Assembly: GCA_009829735.1 (NCBI GenBank)
Contig: CM020620.1
Span: 1,863,447-1,927,446, forward strand
Length of the DNA: 64,000 nucleotides
Direction: 5' to 3'
From: Pyropia yezoensis
Taxonomy: Eukaryota > Rhodophyta > Bangiophyceae > Bangiales > Bangiaceae
Shown piece by piece: positions 19,269 to 30,358 of this stretch (position 1 is its first letter; each line of letters opens with the position of its first letter). A program made the position numbers and the translations under genes. The notes beneath the pieces are model-generated. The model saw only the letters and a list, made by a program, of their open reading frames with translations. It made no database searches and was not told where the DNA came from.

Positions 19269-21637
19269 TCACACAAACTTGACTGACCACGAGCCATACA
19301 CCATCACCCCCGCCGCCGTTCGAACCGCCACCGTCACGGCGTACGTGCGCCCCTTGGTGGCGCCCTCCCACGGGCGGGCGTCGCCCGCGACGCCCGGCCC
19401 CAGCAGGTAGGGCACCACCTGCTCGTGGCGAGCCACCGACCCGTCCAGGCGGAACTGTGCCCACTCCACCCCGCCAGACGTGACCGCCTCCACATTGATG
19501 CCCCCGTCCGGGAGGCCCACCTCCACCGTCTCCCCCGCCGCCCCGTCGGCGGGGGCGAGGTAGGAGCCAATGCGCGACTGGTCAGACACGCGGATAAAGT
19601 CGAGTGACACGAGCGCCCCGTCGCCGTCAGTGGTCGGCGTGGGCGGGGCGGGCCGCGGCGCCGGCGTCGGCGCCGGCGTGGACGTTGGCGGCGCCGGCGG
19701 CGCCGGCGTCGCGGCAGACCGCCCCTGGGGGATGGGCGCAAAGGTGTCCTCCCCGCTCCCGCCCCCACCATACATGGACGATGGGATGGGGGGCGGGCGA
19801 GCGCCGCCTGCAAACTCGGCGGCGACCATGACTGACACGGGCCGCCCGGGGCACGTGTCATCCCTGCACTGGGCGATGGAGTTGCGGGTGGCCTCGCAGC
19901 TGCCGTCGGGCGCAGCGTCCGAGCCGGGCAGCAGCACGGGCTGGTACGACTCGGTTTGGGGCTCCCCGCCGGCGATGCGCACACGCGCGCAGTCGACATA
20001 GTCCGAGAACTCTAGGCGCCCCAGCCGAAGCAAGAGAACAAGAAAACAGGGACCGAAGAGGGTGGAGCCCAAGGACAAAAAAACAGGCGACGCATCGGGA
20101 GGGATGCAGAAAAACGCGCCCACCAAGAAGAAGGGACGTCAGTACGGTCCGGGGATCAAGGGACACAACCACGGAGCACGCGGTCGACCTCGAAGACAAC
20201 TTCCACACTCACACTCGCTGTCTCGCATCCCCAACTACATCTGCTCGCTCGACCGCGCACATCCCACCCCCCGTTCGCCCCAGTGCCGCTGCCATTACGG
20301 GGCATGATGCCCTCACGTAGTGTCGTGAGCGAGACCGTATGTATGAAACAACAACAAACGAACGAGGCCATCAAAGAACGCACCAATATTGGGGTGGTTG
20401 AAGCCCCCATACCACACCCACCCGAGCACGTACTCCCCGTCGGGGAGGTGCGTCGGCACCCGCGCCTCGATGCGGTGGCCCGACCCCGTGTTGTCTGCGC
20501 CACAGTGGGTGGCCTTTTCCGCGGCCGAGCAGGTGTACCGGCCCACCGAGTAGCAGCCATACGCAAACGCGCCGGCATTGTGGGCGGCCTGGTCATTGAC
20601 CTTGTCAGGGGTGACGAGTGCCCAGCGCACAAAGCCGCCTGTATTGGGTTGGGGGGGGGGAAAGGGGCAACAAAACGGTATCAGCGACACAAGGTCAAGC
20701 GCGAGCGCCGCACACACGCAGGATGGGGCGCTCGCACGCAGGACAAGGGAGGAGGCGGTTAGGTTGGCTCGCCCACACCCCGCACAGCAGCCGGGGGCTG
20801 CAGAGCACCAGCAGGAGGCCTGCGCCTCTGCGGCAGACGGCGGCCGTGACAGTGACGCCATCCCGACCCAGCCTGCGTCACCACCACCACCACCACCACC
20901 ACCATCACCACCATCGCTAGCACCACCTCCCCCACCGCCGCCGTCACTCCCAAGACTGTCCCCACGAGTACTCCACGCGGTACCTACCCTCGTGGTTGTT
21001 GCGGAACCAGCGAAGGGGCACCGTCTCACCACGCGCCCATGTCTGGACGGGGGGGGAGCCCTTGAGCTGCCGCACCGGGCACGGGCCGGGGCTACGTGAC
21101 CGCGTCACGGTGGTCACCGCGCAAACCGGGGCCACGCAGCGCCATCGTGTGGGTGTGTGCGTGGTGGGGGGGAAAGGGGGGGAGACGGTGGGGTGGTGCG
21201 AGTCACAAACAGGGGTTAGCGCCCATCCCCGCCGATGGCTCCCATCCTCACCCACCCGACCACTCGCACCCCGTGCTCACACTGTCCAGGTCACCAAGCA
21301 CTTCTTCCCACCCCTTCCTCCCTGCTTCCTACCACCCCCCCCCCCCACCCCCCCCGCCAACCCCGCCCAATCCTGCCTCCCTCTTTGCGCAAATGCCCCC
21401 CCCCCCCCCCCCCCCCTCCCCAACCAGCCCGTGCGCCCCCCCGCGACCGCGACCGCGCGCCGAACACACGTACCAGTTCTGGGCCGACTCGGTCTTGCAA
21501 AAGACGTCGTTGGACAGGGGCGCCGGCATGGTCAGCGACGAGTGGCCCGCCACGCCGGCCGCCACCGCCGCCGCAATGCCCACCGCGACGGCCACCGCCG
21601 CGGCCACCCGCCGAGTGGCCATGCCCCACGGCGCCAT
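19269..21637 (-). CDS. Four-exon secreted LPMO-like (copper oxidase-like) protein with C-terminal beta-domain
   Basis: Exons on the minus strand: 21637-21474, 21091-20988, 20638-20384, 20011-19269. The introns (382, 349 and 372 bp) all have GT...AG ends and join in frame to 421 residues. Exon 1 gives a signal peptide whose likely cleavage exposes His32 (...AAGVAG/HSSLTMPAPL), as in lytic polysaccharide monooxygenases, where the N-terminal His binds copper. The spliced core reads QNCPGPCPVRQ, then W-F-R-N-N-H-E-G-G-F-V-R-W across intron 2, then D-Q-A-A-H-N-A-G-A-F-A-Y-G-C-Y, D-G-E-Y-V-L-G-W-V-W-Y-G-G and, across intron 3, F-S-D-Y-V-D-C-A-R-V-R-I-A-G-G. This order matches a class of LPMO-like proteins of algae and protists. 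A Pro/Thr linker (~250-300) leads to a C-terminal ~110-residue beta-rich domain (SLDFIRVSD... to YGSWSVKFV) resembling domains common in secreted adhesins. Which residues complete the copper site is uncertain. Likely role: cell-wall polysaccharide remodelling (inference). Confidence 0.75.
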
Positions 21638-22199
21638 GGGCGCGCCCTTCACCGCGGCGGGAGGAAATGGTTGACGGTAGAGGGGGAGGAAGGGGGGAAT
21701 GATAGGCCAGCAGTTTGTGGCTTTGTGCAGGACAAGGGAGGAAGGAGGGGAGGGGCAGGGACGGTGGACGGCCAGAGGGAGAGGGATGGAGGGTTGAGGG
21801 GGGAAGGTTACGAGGGGGGAATAGGGGGGATGCACAGTCTAGCCGGCGAAGCGCGTTGATGCCACGACCGTACCGCACAAGCGCCACACCCTCACAGACC
21901 TCCCCCGACGGGCTGATGAAGGGCGGCGTCCATCGCCGCCGCGCCACAGCCGCGACGGACGGGGGGGCCCCCTGCCACGCGCGGCCGTCCCCCCCGCACC
22001 CCCTCCACCCCCCTCTCCGCTAGGCCACCGGCCCGTGCGGGGCGGCCTTCGCCGCTCCGCCACCCCCACCGCCACCGCTACCGCCGCCGCCCACCGTCAT
22101 TGGGGGAAGACGGCCAGAGGCACAGGGGGATGGAAGGGAAGGCGGTGAGTGGGCGGGGGGGGGGATGCTCAGCGCGAGCCGTGGCCGCCACCCGCTCTT

Positions 22200-22200
22200 G

Positions 22201-22252
<52 letters not shown>

Positions 22253-22265
22253 AAGAGAGAGAGAG
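22200..22265. repeat. GA dinucleotide microsatellite
   Basis: About 66 bp of nearly pure (GA)n with two short interruptions. A second, shorter GA tract is at 22,917-22,942 followed by a ~20-bp poly-G run (22,959-22,979). Confidence 0.95.
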
Positions 22266-23600
22266 CGCGGGCGGACGTGAGAGCCCCCCCCCCCCCCCCG
22301 CCCCCCCGGGTCCGCCCCCGCCCACCCGAAGCTCCCCCCCCGCTGCCATCACGCCACGCCGCACGCCGCGCCGCACGCCGCCCGCGCGGCGCGCCCGCTG
22401 CCGGCCACGACACCCGCGCCGGCGGGGCGGGCGGCGGCGGCGGCACGCCGTCCCCCCCGGGTCGGTCGCGCTGTCCCCCCCGGGTCGGTCGCGCTGTCCC
22501 CCCCCCCCGCCGGCTGGTGGGCCGGCCGGCGACGGCGGCGGCAGCGGCAGCGGCAGCGGCACGCGAGGCGAGGCGCGGGGGGGGGGGAGCGCGCGGCGTT
22601 GGGGGGGAGGGAGGATGTCGGGGGGGAGGAGGGGCGGGGCAACGGCAGCCCGCCGTCTGCCCGCCCGCCCTCCGTCCCCTCCATCCCCCCCCCCCCCCCC
22701 CCTCCCCATCCCTCCCACCGCCCCCGCCTCCACAAAGGCGACTCGCCGCGCCGCCACTACCGCCGCCACTGCCGCCGCCGCCGCCGCCATGGATGGACGG
22801 CGGCGGCCGCCGCGGGGCGGCGGCAGCGGCCGCGGCACTCCCCCGCTGACGCCGCCCGGCGGCTGGCGCGACGCGCGCGTGCACGTGGGACGGGCAGCAG
22901 CGGGGGCGAGAGAAGGAGAGAGCGAGAGAGAGAGAGAGAGGAGGAGCACAAGCAGAGAGGGGGGGGGGGGGGGGGGGGGCGGGCTCGGGCGGGGGGGTGG
23001 CCTCGGCCCCCGCCACGCGCGGCGCGGGGCCGGTGGCGGCGGCGGTCGCCGCGTGGGATTGGGCGTGACGCACGGTCGGGGGCGGCGGCGGCGGCAGCGG
23101 CGGCGGTGGCGGCAGTCGCGGCAACGGCGGCGGCGGCGGCGGCAGCGGCGGCGGCGGCAACAAGGACGGCGGCGGGGGGGGTCAGACACGGCGTGGGGCA
23201 CCCCCCCTCCCCCTTTGCTTGGCGCGCCGTCCCCGCTGGTGAGCGGGCGGCACGCGGGCGTGTCGCCGCCCGCAGCGCGCCGGCCGGGAGGGCGGTATGT
23301 AGGCACCCGCCCGCCCGCAGTGGCGTAGGGGGCCAGCGTGCGGGCGGCGGCGGGGTGGGGGGGGGGGGGGGGGAGGGGGGCGGGGGGGGGGGTTGCGTGG
23401 GTGGCGCTTGGCCTGGGCGGGTGGGCGCCCCTGCGCGCCGGCGCGCGCCGGTGCGCAGGGGCGCGCGCGCGCAGGAGCGCGGGGGGGCCGCCCGCATCGG
23501 CTTACGGTTCTCCCCCTCCCCCTCCCTCCCCGCCCCCCCCCCGGCGCCGCCCGCGGGGGGGGCGCCGCCACCCGCCCGGCATCCACGGCGCGCCGGCGGC

Positions 23601-23720
23601 GGCCAGTGGGGTGGGCGCCCACCCCCACACGCCCGGCGGGGCGGGGAGGCGGCGGCGGCGGCCAGTGGGGGTGGGCGCCCACCCCCACACGCCCGGCGGG
23701 GCGGGGAGGCGGCGGCGGCG
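23601..23720. repeat. Two near-identical 60-bp tandem units
   Basis: The unit centres on gtgggcgcccaccccc followed by acacgcccggcggggcgggg, repeated with a 60-bp period and a partial third copy starting near 23,721. Each unit contains a self-complementary gtgggcgcccac core that could form a hairpin. Confidence 0.85.
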
Positions 23721-24569
23721 GCAGGTGGGCGCTGCCACACGGCGGGCCGCCGCCGCCCCCCCCCCTGCGACGGCACGCGCCCGTACCCCCCCTCTGCTTC
23801 CCCCACCGCCCCCACGGATACGACTGACATGGCCGGCCGCTGACGGCAAGACGGCCGCCGCCGCCGCCGCCGCCGCCGCTGCTGCTGCGGCTGCTCTCCC
23901 CGGCGACGCTGTTGAGGGCGCCCCGGGCAGATGGGTGGGGCGTGAGATGCCCGCTCAGCGCCGCCCCGCCCCACGGCTGGGCGACACGGGTGCGTCGCCG
24001 CGAGAGACGTTGGGGGGGTGGGGGGGAGGGAAGCGTCTGCCCGCTCGCTGCCCCCCCTCACGGTAAAGAGAAAGAAAAGGGGGAGGGCCCCCCACCCCCC
24101 CCCCCCCCCCCCCCTCCCCCCTACTCACCGTCAGTCTGCAGACGACTGACGGTCGTCCCCTCCTGCTCCCCCACACCGCTGGTCAGGACGCGTTGAAAGA
24201 AAAGAGAAGAGAGAAAAGCAGCAAGGACAGGTGATGGGGGGGGGAGAGGCGGCGGAGGGGGTAGGGGGAGGGGGAGGGGGAGGGGGAGGGGGAACGGGGG
24301 AGGGCGGGGGGGACACGCACCCCCTCCCCGTCTCGCCCGCGCGGCGGGAGCGCACGCGCCGGCGTGACACGGAGCGGGCGCGCCGCCGGCCGGCGGGGGG
24401 GGGGGCCCCCCCCCCCTCCTTTCTACACCGGCCCCCAAAGACGCGGGCGGGGGGGGGGGGTGCGCCGTGGCGGTCGCCGCCGCCGCGACCGCCCGCCAGC
24501 GGCGCGCCTCTCTGCCCCCCGTCGTGGCTGCGCAAGCGGTGACCGCGCGGCCGCGGCGGTGGGCGGCGG

Positions 24570-24628
<59 letters not shown>

Positions 24629-25288
24629 GTGGGCAGCGCCGCTGGGGGGGATGGGCGGAGGGGGGAGGGGCGGGGGGGGGGCGGGAAGGGACAGCGCGCC
24701 CCGCCGCACCCGCCCCTGCCCGTCGGCGGCAGCTGGGCCGGGCGTGGGCCGGGCAGCGCCCAGCCTTGCAGCGGCAGCCGCCGGCCCACTCGGTGGCTGC
24801 CGGGAGTGTTTTTTGGGCGCGGCGCCGAGGCGACGCGCGCCGCAACGCCAGTCCCAACGGCGGCTCCCGCGGCAATGGCGAAGGAGGCGTAGAGGAGGGA
24901 GAGGAGGCCACGGGCGGGAGGGGCGGGCAGGGAGCCCCCCAAACCCACCCCCCCCCCCTCCTCAACACCCAAAAAGCCCCACTGCTCGGCAGCCCACTGG
25001 GCGGTGGTGGCGGCAGTGGGGGCGGTGGGTGGCCTTGGGGGGCGCGGTGGTGTCGACGCTGCCATCAGGCGTACCGACGTATGTACTGTACATGCATGAC
25101 ATGTCCGTTGGGCGCTCCCCCTCCCGTGATCCCTTTCTCCCGACAAGGGGGAGACGCGGGTGCCGGGGCGGGGCGCGACGCGGCGGGGCGGGGACGTGGC
25201 CGCCCGCCCGCCGCGGAGCTGGCCGGCCGGCCCGCGGAGGGGCGCGGCGGTGAGAAGAAACGGCGGCAACGACGATGGGATGAGAAGA

Positions 25289-25322
25289 GGGGGGGGGGGG
25301 GGGGGGGGGGGGGGGCGGGGGG
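25289..25322. repeat. Poly-G tract
   Basis: About 27 consecutive G, one C, then more G. The longest homopolymer in the window; on RNA or single-stranded DNA it could fold as a G-quadruplex, and its length in the assembly is uncertain. Confidence 0.9.
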
Positions 25323-26493
25323 GAGTTGTGTCGCGCTGCCCTGATGGGGTGGCCGCGGGGACTCGCGCCAGCCGGGTCCTCCTCTTGCTGCAGGCCGCAG
25401 CAGCGGGCCACGCTGGCGTGCGTCCCGCGCCACCGCCGCGGCCGCTACCGACACCGCCGCCGCCGTCGCCGCCGTCACCGCCGGTGCCGTCACCGACACT
25501 GCCTCCCCCCGATGCCGCCGCCGCCGCCGCTGCCGCTGCTGACGCTGCCGTCACCGACACTGTCGCCGCCGCCGCCGCCGCCGCTGCACCTTGCCGCCAC
25601 TACCGTGGTGGGCGGCCGTCCACACACACCTCCCCCTCGCCCCCGCGACCCCCCCCCCACCACCTCGACAAGGGGGACTGTGTGCAACGGTAGTCGGGTG
25701 AGGCGCCCCGGCCGGCGGCCCACGCGTCGCCAACGCGCGAGCCGCGGCCGGTTGACTTGTCTGCGCCGCCGCCGGGCGGGCGCGCACCCGTCGGGGGTGC
25801 GCACCCGCTCGCCCCCGCCGCTCGCGAGCGTGCGGGGCGTGCCGCGCTGCCGCGCCGTGCGTGGCGGTGCGTGGCAGACGCACCAACGAGGCTCGCCGTC
25901 CCCATCGTCTGCCGCGTAGCCGTGGGCATGTCATGCCCCCCACAAGACACCCTCGCAAAGAAGACGGCGGAATGCGGGCAGGTGCCGCACCCCATTCCCA
26001 CTCGGGCTCTTTGAGGACTCCTCACTGAGTAGCATGGAGGCGTGTACAGTAAATACCGAATGAAGGGAAGCAAATTCAGCACGTACTCTATGTACAGTAT
26101 GCTCGAATACACTTTGTACATTACTGTCAGCTCGGACACACTGGGAATGCTGGCCTTGTCAACGACGCGGAAAGCTGACCTCTTTGACCACGTGGCTGTT
26201 GTGCCGCGGCGACTGGCTGCTGTGCGGGATGGCGGCGGCCTCTCCTTCCACGGCCGAGAGGGGAGCTCGGTACGGGTGGTGTCTTCGCCGCTTGCCCCCC
26301 CCCTCGCATAGCTAGCGGCAACCTCGAGCGGCACCGCCCATCCTCCCCGCCCGCCCGCCCCTCCTCGTCATCGGCTCGGCCGCCGCTCCACCCCGCAGTG
26401 ACGCGCCGCGGGCACCTCCGAGGCCGCAACGGGCGGGGTCGGGCTTCCCCCCCCCCCTTCGGTCCGCGGCCTTGCCCCCGGCCGGGCAGCGCC

Positions 26494-27909
26494 ATGCCCC
26501 GCGGGGCGGCCCTGGCGTTTTGCCCGCCCCCTCTGGGCGCCCTCCCCCACCGGAGGGTGGCGCACGCGCCCCTGACTGGCGGCCGGCGGCTGCCGGCGTG
26601 TCGCCGCCGACAGCCGCCAGTGGCGGTGGCGCCCGCTCCCCCGCCGACCCCCCCGCCGCCGCCGCCCCGCAGGGCGGCGGCGGCGGCGGCGGCTGCGGCG
26701 CCCCCTCACCCCCCCCTGGTCGCCACCACCGGCGCAGTGACTTCGGTCGCGGCGACGGAGCCGGCAGCCGCCCCCCTAGCCGCCCACTCCCCGCGCCCCG
26801 CCCCGCCGCCGCTGACCATCACCCGCCCCGCCAGTGGGGAGGACCTTGCCGACGCGGCCACCCTCATTGCAGACGCATTTTACCCGCCCGCCCCCCCGCC
26901 GCCGCCCCCCCCCGACGGGTGGCACCGGCGCCTCGGCTGGGCGGTGGCCGCCGCGCCGGCGGCGGTGGTTAACCAGCGGCTGCGGCGGCTGGCTGCTGCC
27001 GCAACGGCGGCGGCGACCATGGCGCAGCTGGTGCGGCGGCACGGGGGGGCGCTGGGTCTGGGCGCAGCCGCGGCGGGGGGGGCGGCGGTGGTGGGCGCGG
27101 CCGTGCCGTCGTCGTCGCCACCGCCGCCCGCCGCCGACACAGAGGCGGACGTGCTGCTCCTGGCCCGCCGGGGGGGGGAGGTGGTGGGGGCGGCCGAGGT
27201 ATTTTGGACGCCCCTCCCCCGGCTGGTGCTGCGGTCACGCCCGGCGGGTGGCGGGGCGGCGTCGTCCCGGCGGTGGCGACTGGGCGGCGGCGGCGGCAGC
27301 GGCGGCGGGACGGTCCGCCGCCGCTGGGCCGCCGCGTGGGCGGCGTTTGGGGCGCCCCGCAAGCGGCGGCGGCTGCTGGCCAACGTGGCCGTAGCGCCCG
27401 CATGCCGCCGGGAGGGGGTTGCGACGGCGCTGGTCGAGGCCGCCGTGGCCGCCGTGGCGGCGGCGCCCACGAGCGGCGGTGGCGGCGGCGGCGACGGCAC
27501 TCCCCCCACCGCCACTGTCACCGCCACCCTCGCCGCCCCACCCAATGCCACCACCAGTGGGGCGGCATCGAGCGGGGGGGAGGTGGCGTGGTGGGACGAC
27601 AAGCTCTACCTGGTCGTCGACGCTGCAAACGACCCGGCAGTGCGGGTGTACCGCCGCGCGGGGGGGGTGCCGCTGGTGACCGAGGCGGGAGCGGCCGGGC
27701 GGTGGCTGATGCGCCTCGGGGGGGGTGGCGGCCGTGAGGGGCGGGCCGGCACCGGCAATGGCGGCGGCGGTGGCGGCGGCGGTGGCGGCGGTGGGGGGGG
27801 CGGCGGGGGTGGGCCCCGCCGCGGCTCGCTGGCGCCCGAAGGGGCCGTCGAGTGGATTGAGGCCGCCGCCATTGGGCTGGTGCGCTTCCTCTTCACCCCC
27901 TGGGGTTAG
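26494..27909 (+). CDS. GNAT-family N-acetyltransferase, probably organellar
   Basis: A 471-residue protein from the first in-frame ATG at 26494 (MPRGAALAFC). Residues 1-110 are Arg/Ala/Pro-rich with few acids, like a transit peptide. The acetyltransferase fold starts near ITRPASGEDLADAATLIADAF (~108) and continues through a strand with L-L-A-R-R-G-G-E-V-V-G-A-A-E-V, then the acetyl-CoA loop L-A-N-V-A-V-A-P-A-C-R-R-E-G-V-A-T-A-L-V-E-A-A-V, in which R-R-E-G-V-A is the Q/R-x-x-G-x-A motif. The final motif is L-V-V-D-A-A-N-D-P-A-V-R-V-Y-R-R-A-G-G (the N/Y pair of GNAT motif B). Gly- and Ala-rich insertions, including a run of ~18 Gly near the C-terminus, interrupt the domain. Substrate unknown; plastid GNATs acetylate N-termini, lysines or small amines. 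No transmembrane segment is obvious. Confidence 0.8.
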   Translation: MPRGAALAFCPPPLGALPHRRVAHAPLTGGRRLPACRRRQPPVAVAPAPPPTPPPPPPRRAAAAAAAAAPPHPPLVATTGAVTSVAATEPAAAPLAAHSPRPAPPPLTITRPASGEDLADAATLIADAFYPPAPPPPPPPDGWHRRLGWAVAAAPAAVVNQRLRRLAAAATAAATMAQLVRRHGGALGLGAAAAGGAAVVGAAVPSSSPPPPAADTEADVLLLARRGGEVVGAAEVFWTPLPRLVLRSRPAGGGAASSRRWRLGGGGGSGGGTVRRRWAAAWAAFGAPRKRRRLLANVAVAPACRREGVATALVEAAVAAVAAAPTSGGGGGGDGTPPTATVTATLAAPPNATTSGAASSGGEVAWWDDKLYLVVDAANDPAVRVYRRAGGVPLVTEAGAAGRWLMRLGGGGGREGRAGTGNGGGGGGGGGGGGGGGGGGPRRGSLAPEGAVEWIEAAAIGLVRFLFTPWG

Positions 27910-28453
27910 TAGAAGGGGGCGAGGGGGGGGGGGGAGGGGGGGGGCGAAGGTGAGGGGAGGAGCGGGCGGGCGACAGCACAGCCCATGCTGGGGGCACGGG
28001 GCGTCAGGGCAGCCGCGGCGAAAGGGACCAGGGCAGAGGCCCTGGCGGGGGTGGCGCGCGAAGCCCCCGAGGGATCCGCACCCCGCCGGCGGCGCCGTGG
28101 CGCCCTGCAACGGGCAGTGCGCGGCGGCCGCCGCGGCCGGCTGCCGTGCCAGTGCCGCCGAGATGAGCACTAAAGCGGGCGCGGCGGCGCCGCCCCTCAC
28201 CCCACCCCCCCCCTCCGCTGATCGGTGTCCCTCGGCCAGACGGCGAGCCACGGCGTGGCGCTGGCGCGGCAGGCGCTGGCGCGGCACGCGCCAGCGCTAC
28301 TCCGTCGCCCGCCGTCGCGACACCCCCCAACCCTGAGGCAGACGGCCAACATCCCCCCGCTTCCCCCCTTCAACCCTCCCCCTGTGCAGGCGTAGCGCAC
28401 CGCCAGCACCCACCCGACGAACAGACGCCTCCACCGCAGCCCCCCCCTCCCCC
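27910..28453. other. Convergent gap, GNAT / TTD14-like gene
   Basis: GC-rich 3' regions of both neighbours, starting with a poly-G tract right after the GNAT stop. A near-palindromic ggcgctggcgcggc cluster lies at 28,258-28,292. No gene recognised. Confidence 0.45.
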
Positions 28454-30358
28454 TCAGACGCTGGTACCCAAATCCAGCCCCCCACTGCCCCCCCCCCCCC
28501 CCTTAAGCGGCCGCCCCGCAAACAGCCGGCGCTCCCGCCCGAGCCGACGGCTGAGCTCATAGACCGAGTAGGCCGGGTCGCCAGTTACCTCGGCACCAAC
28601 GTGGAGCCACGGGGGCAACTCGAGGCGCGGGGGGGCGTCGTGCCGCCCCTCGCCTTCCCCCCCCCCAGCGACGGAAGTGCCCACACCAACCACGTCCCCG
28701 CCCCCCCCCTCCACCGCCACCCGCAGCAGCAACAGTGGCGGCTCCCCCGCGGGCCGCTCAATCGCGTCGAGCACGTAGTAGTTGGCCGCGTGGAGAAAGC
28801 ACCGCCGCCGCAGGCGCACGCTCCGCCGCGACGGGTCGGCGCGGGCGAGGAGGGAGAGGTAGTCCCGGTTACCGACCGCCCGCTTGAGCTCCTCCACAGC
28901 GTGGGCGCCCGGGGGGTCCCCGGCGGCAGGCGCCGCCGCGCGGCGCACCTTGTGCACAAACGTGTAGTAGCCGTCCCGCCCACGCTGGCGGACGCTCTCT
29001 TGCCACGCCCCGCCGCCGTCGGCCGCGGTTGCTGACGACGCGACACCGGCCGCCACCCCGTTCCCCGCTGACAATGGGGAGAGAAACGTCTGGATGACGT
29101 CGAAGTCCGCGACGCCCGCCATGGCCGACAGGGGCACCCCCCCCTCGCGGACGACCAGGAACTTACGGCGGCAGGTGGCCGACGCGGGCACGCCCACCAT
29201 CCCACACACCACCCGGTAGACGCGCTCCATCTTGGCGGCAAAGCCGCCGCCGCCCTGGTTGTCCACCACCCGCAGGGCGGGATGGCCGACCCAGCAGGCG
29301 CGGAGCTTGGCGTCGAGGGCGACCGCCTCGGCGGGAGTCTCCACCCGCGTCGCGTTGGTCCCCGACCCGTACGCCGTCACCGCCCCGTCGGCGGCGGTCA
29401 CCAGGTGGACGATCCCGTCGTAGCGCCCGTCACGGAGGGCCGCCGTCGACCATCCCCCCGCCTGCATCATGGCGTCCCACGCGCGGGCGCCCATGTAGGC
29501 GCGCCCGTCGAGCGCCCCCCGGTCGGCAAGGAGCACAGCCGGGCGGCCGCCCGCGCGCGCGAGCGCCACAAACGCGTCCTCAAGCGCCAGCTGCACGCGG
29601 AGGAGGCTGGCCTGGAAGACCGCCACCTGCGCGGCAGAGGCGCCCGCCAGGGAGGCGCCACCCGTCCAAAAGATGGTCGCCGCCTCGGGCACAACGTACA
29701 CCGCAAACCCCCGTGCGCGGAGGCGTTCTGACAGGGTGGCCAAGGCGGTCGTCTTGCCCGCACACGGGCCGCCGGTCAAAACCAGGCGGGTTACCTGGGG
29801 GAAGGGGGGGGACGTAGCGGTGCAACCGCCCGCCGCCACACCGCTGACGGGCGCGTCCAGGGTATCCGAGCTACCCTCGGGGTGGGCCGCCGTCGCCGCA
29901 GCCGCCCCCCGACAGAGGGCGTGAAAATGGGCGTCGAGGGCGACCGCCGCCGCCGCCGCAGCCGCCGCGTCGACGCGCCCGCCGTCGCCGCCGCCGCCGG
30001 CCGCCGCCGCCGCCACCGCGGGGGGCTCCTCCCGGCCACCCCCGTCAGCATCTGCAGAGGCGGCCGCCAACAAGGAGAGGCCGTCATTCATGGCGGCAGC
30101 CGTCGCCGCCGCGGCGGCAGTCACCTCGTCGGGCGACGCGGGCGGCCGAGGCGGGCGGCCCGTCGACCGACGGCTGCCTACGGCCGGGGGCATCCCGCCT
30201 GCGGCCGCGGCCGCCACGTCGCCGCGGCCATTGCCGCCCGACGAGGCGTCACTGCTGGTGTCACTGTCGCTGCCGCCCCCCGCCCCGTCCAACGACCCGT
30301 CAAGGTCGTCGGGGGGGGGGCGCACCGCGCCAGGAATGGGGATGCTGGGGGACGCCAT
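28454..30358 (-). CDS. TTD14-like protein: P-loop NTPase plus CYTH-like domain
   Basis: A 634-residue protein from ATG 30358. The first ~185 residues are Ala/Gly/Ser low complexity. The NTPase begins V-T-R-L-V-L-T-G-G-P-C-A-G-K-T-T (Walker A, ~196-204), followed by VYVVPEAATIFWTGG, a Walker B-like V-L-L-A-D-R-G-A-L-D-G-R-A-Y-M, R-Y-D-G-I-V-H-L-V-T-A-A-D-G, G-H-P-x-L-R-V-V-D-N and a Lys-containing segment (AAKMERVYRVV). The C-terminal half shows the triphosphate-tunnel (CYTH) pattern seen in TTD14: R-R-K-F-L-V, DVIQTFL, GYYTFVHKVRR, NRDYLSLLARADPSRRSVRLRRRCFLHAANYYVLD, LLLLRV and VTGDPAYSVYELSRRL. In animals TTD14 binds GTP and phospholipid in membrane protein trafficking; homologues are widespread in protists. 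Divergent from SGTA by 485 bp. Confidence 0.85.
   Translation of the reverse strand: MASPSIPIPGAVRPPPDDLDGSLDGAGGGSDSDTSSDASSGGNGRGDVAAAAAGGMPPAVGSRRSTGRPPRPPASPDEVTAAAAATAAAMNDGLSLLAAASADADGGGREEPPAVAAAAAGGGGDGGRVDAAAAAAAAVALDAHFHALCRGAAAATAAHPEGSSDTLDAPVSGVAAGGCTATSPPFPQVTRLVLTGGPCAGKTTALATLSERLRARGFAVYVVPEAATIFWTGGASLAGASAAQVAVFQASLLRVQLALEDAFVALARAGGRPAVLLADRGALDGRAYMGARAWDAMMQAGGWSTAALRDGRYDGIVHLVTAADGAVTAYGSGTNATRVETPAEAVALDAKLRACWVGHPALRVVDNQGGGGFAAKMERVYRVVCGMVGVPASATCRRKFLVVREGGVPLSAMAGVADFDVIQTFLSPLSAGNGVAAGVASSATAADGGGAWQESVRQRGRDGYYTFVHKVRRAAAPAAGDPPGAHAVEELKRAVGNRDYLSLLARADPSRRSVRLRRRCFLHAANYYVLDAIERPAGEPPLLLLRVAVEGGGGDVVGVGTSVAGGGEGEGRHDAPPRLELPPWLHVGAEVTGDPAYSVYELSRRLGRERRLFAGRPLKGGGGGSGGLDLGTSV

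Larger units (their letters stand above)
21638..26493. other. Low-complexity 4.9-kb gene desert
   Basis: Between divergent genes (LPMO-like and GNAT). It is dominated by homopolymer G/C tracts, CCG/GGC and GA repeats and short tandem repeats. Long open frames here are Arg/Pro/Ala/Gly low complexity on all strands and show no domain. The last ~450 bp (25,990-26,290) is AT-richer, with TACAGTA motifs at 26,043-26,053 and 26,094-26,100, and is the most likely GNAT promoter. Confidence 0.55.

Noticed and set aside
22020..25560. Several 350-480-codon frames on both strands
   Set aside because: All are products of stop-poor GC repeats (poly-Pro, Arg, Ser-Leu from GA repeats) with no recognisable fold.
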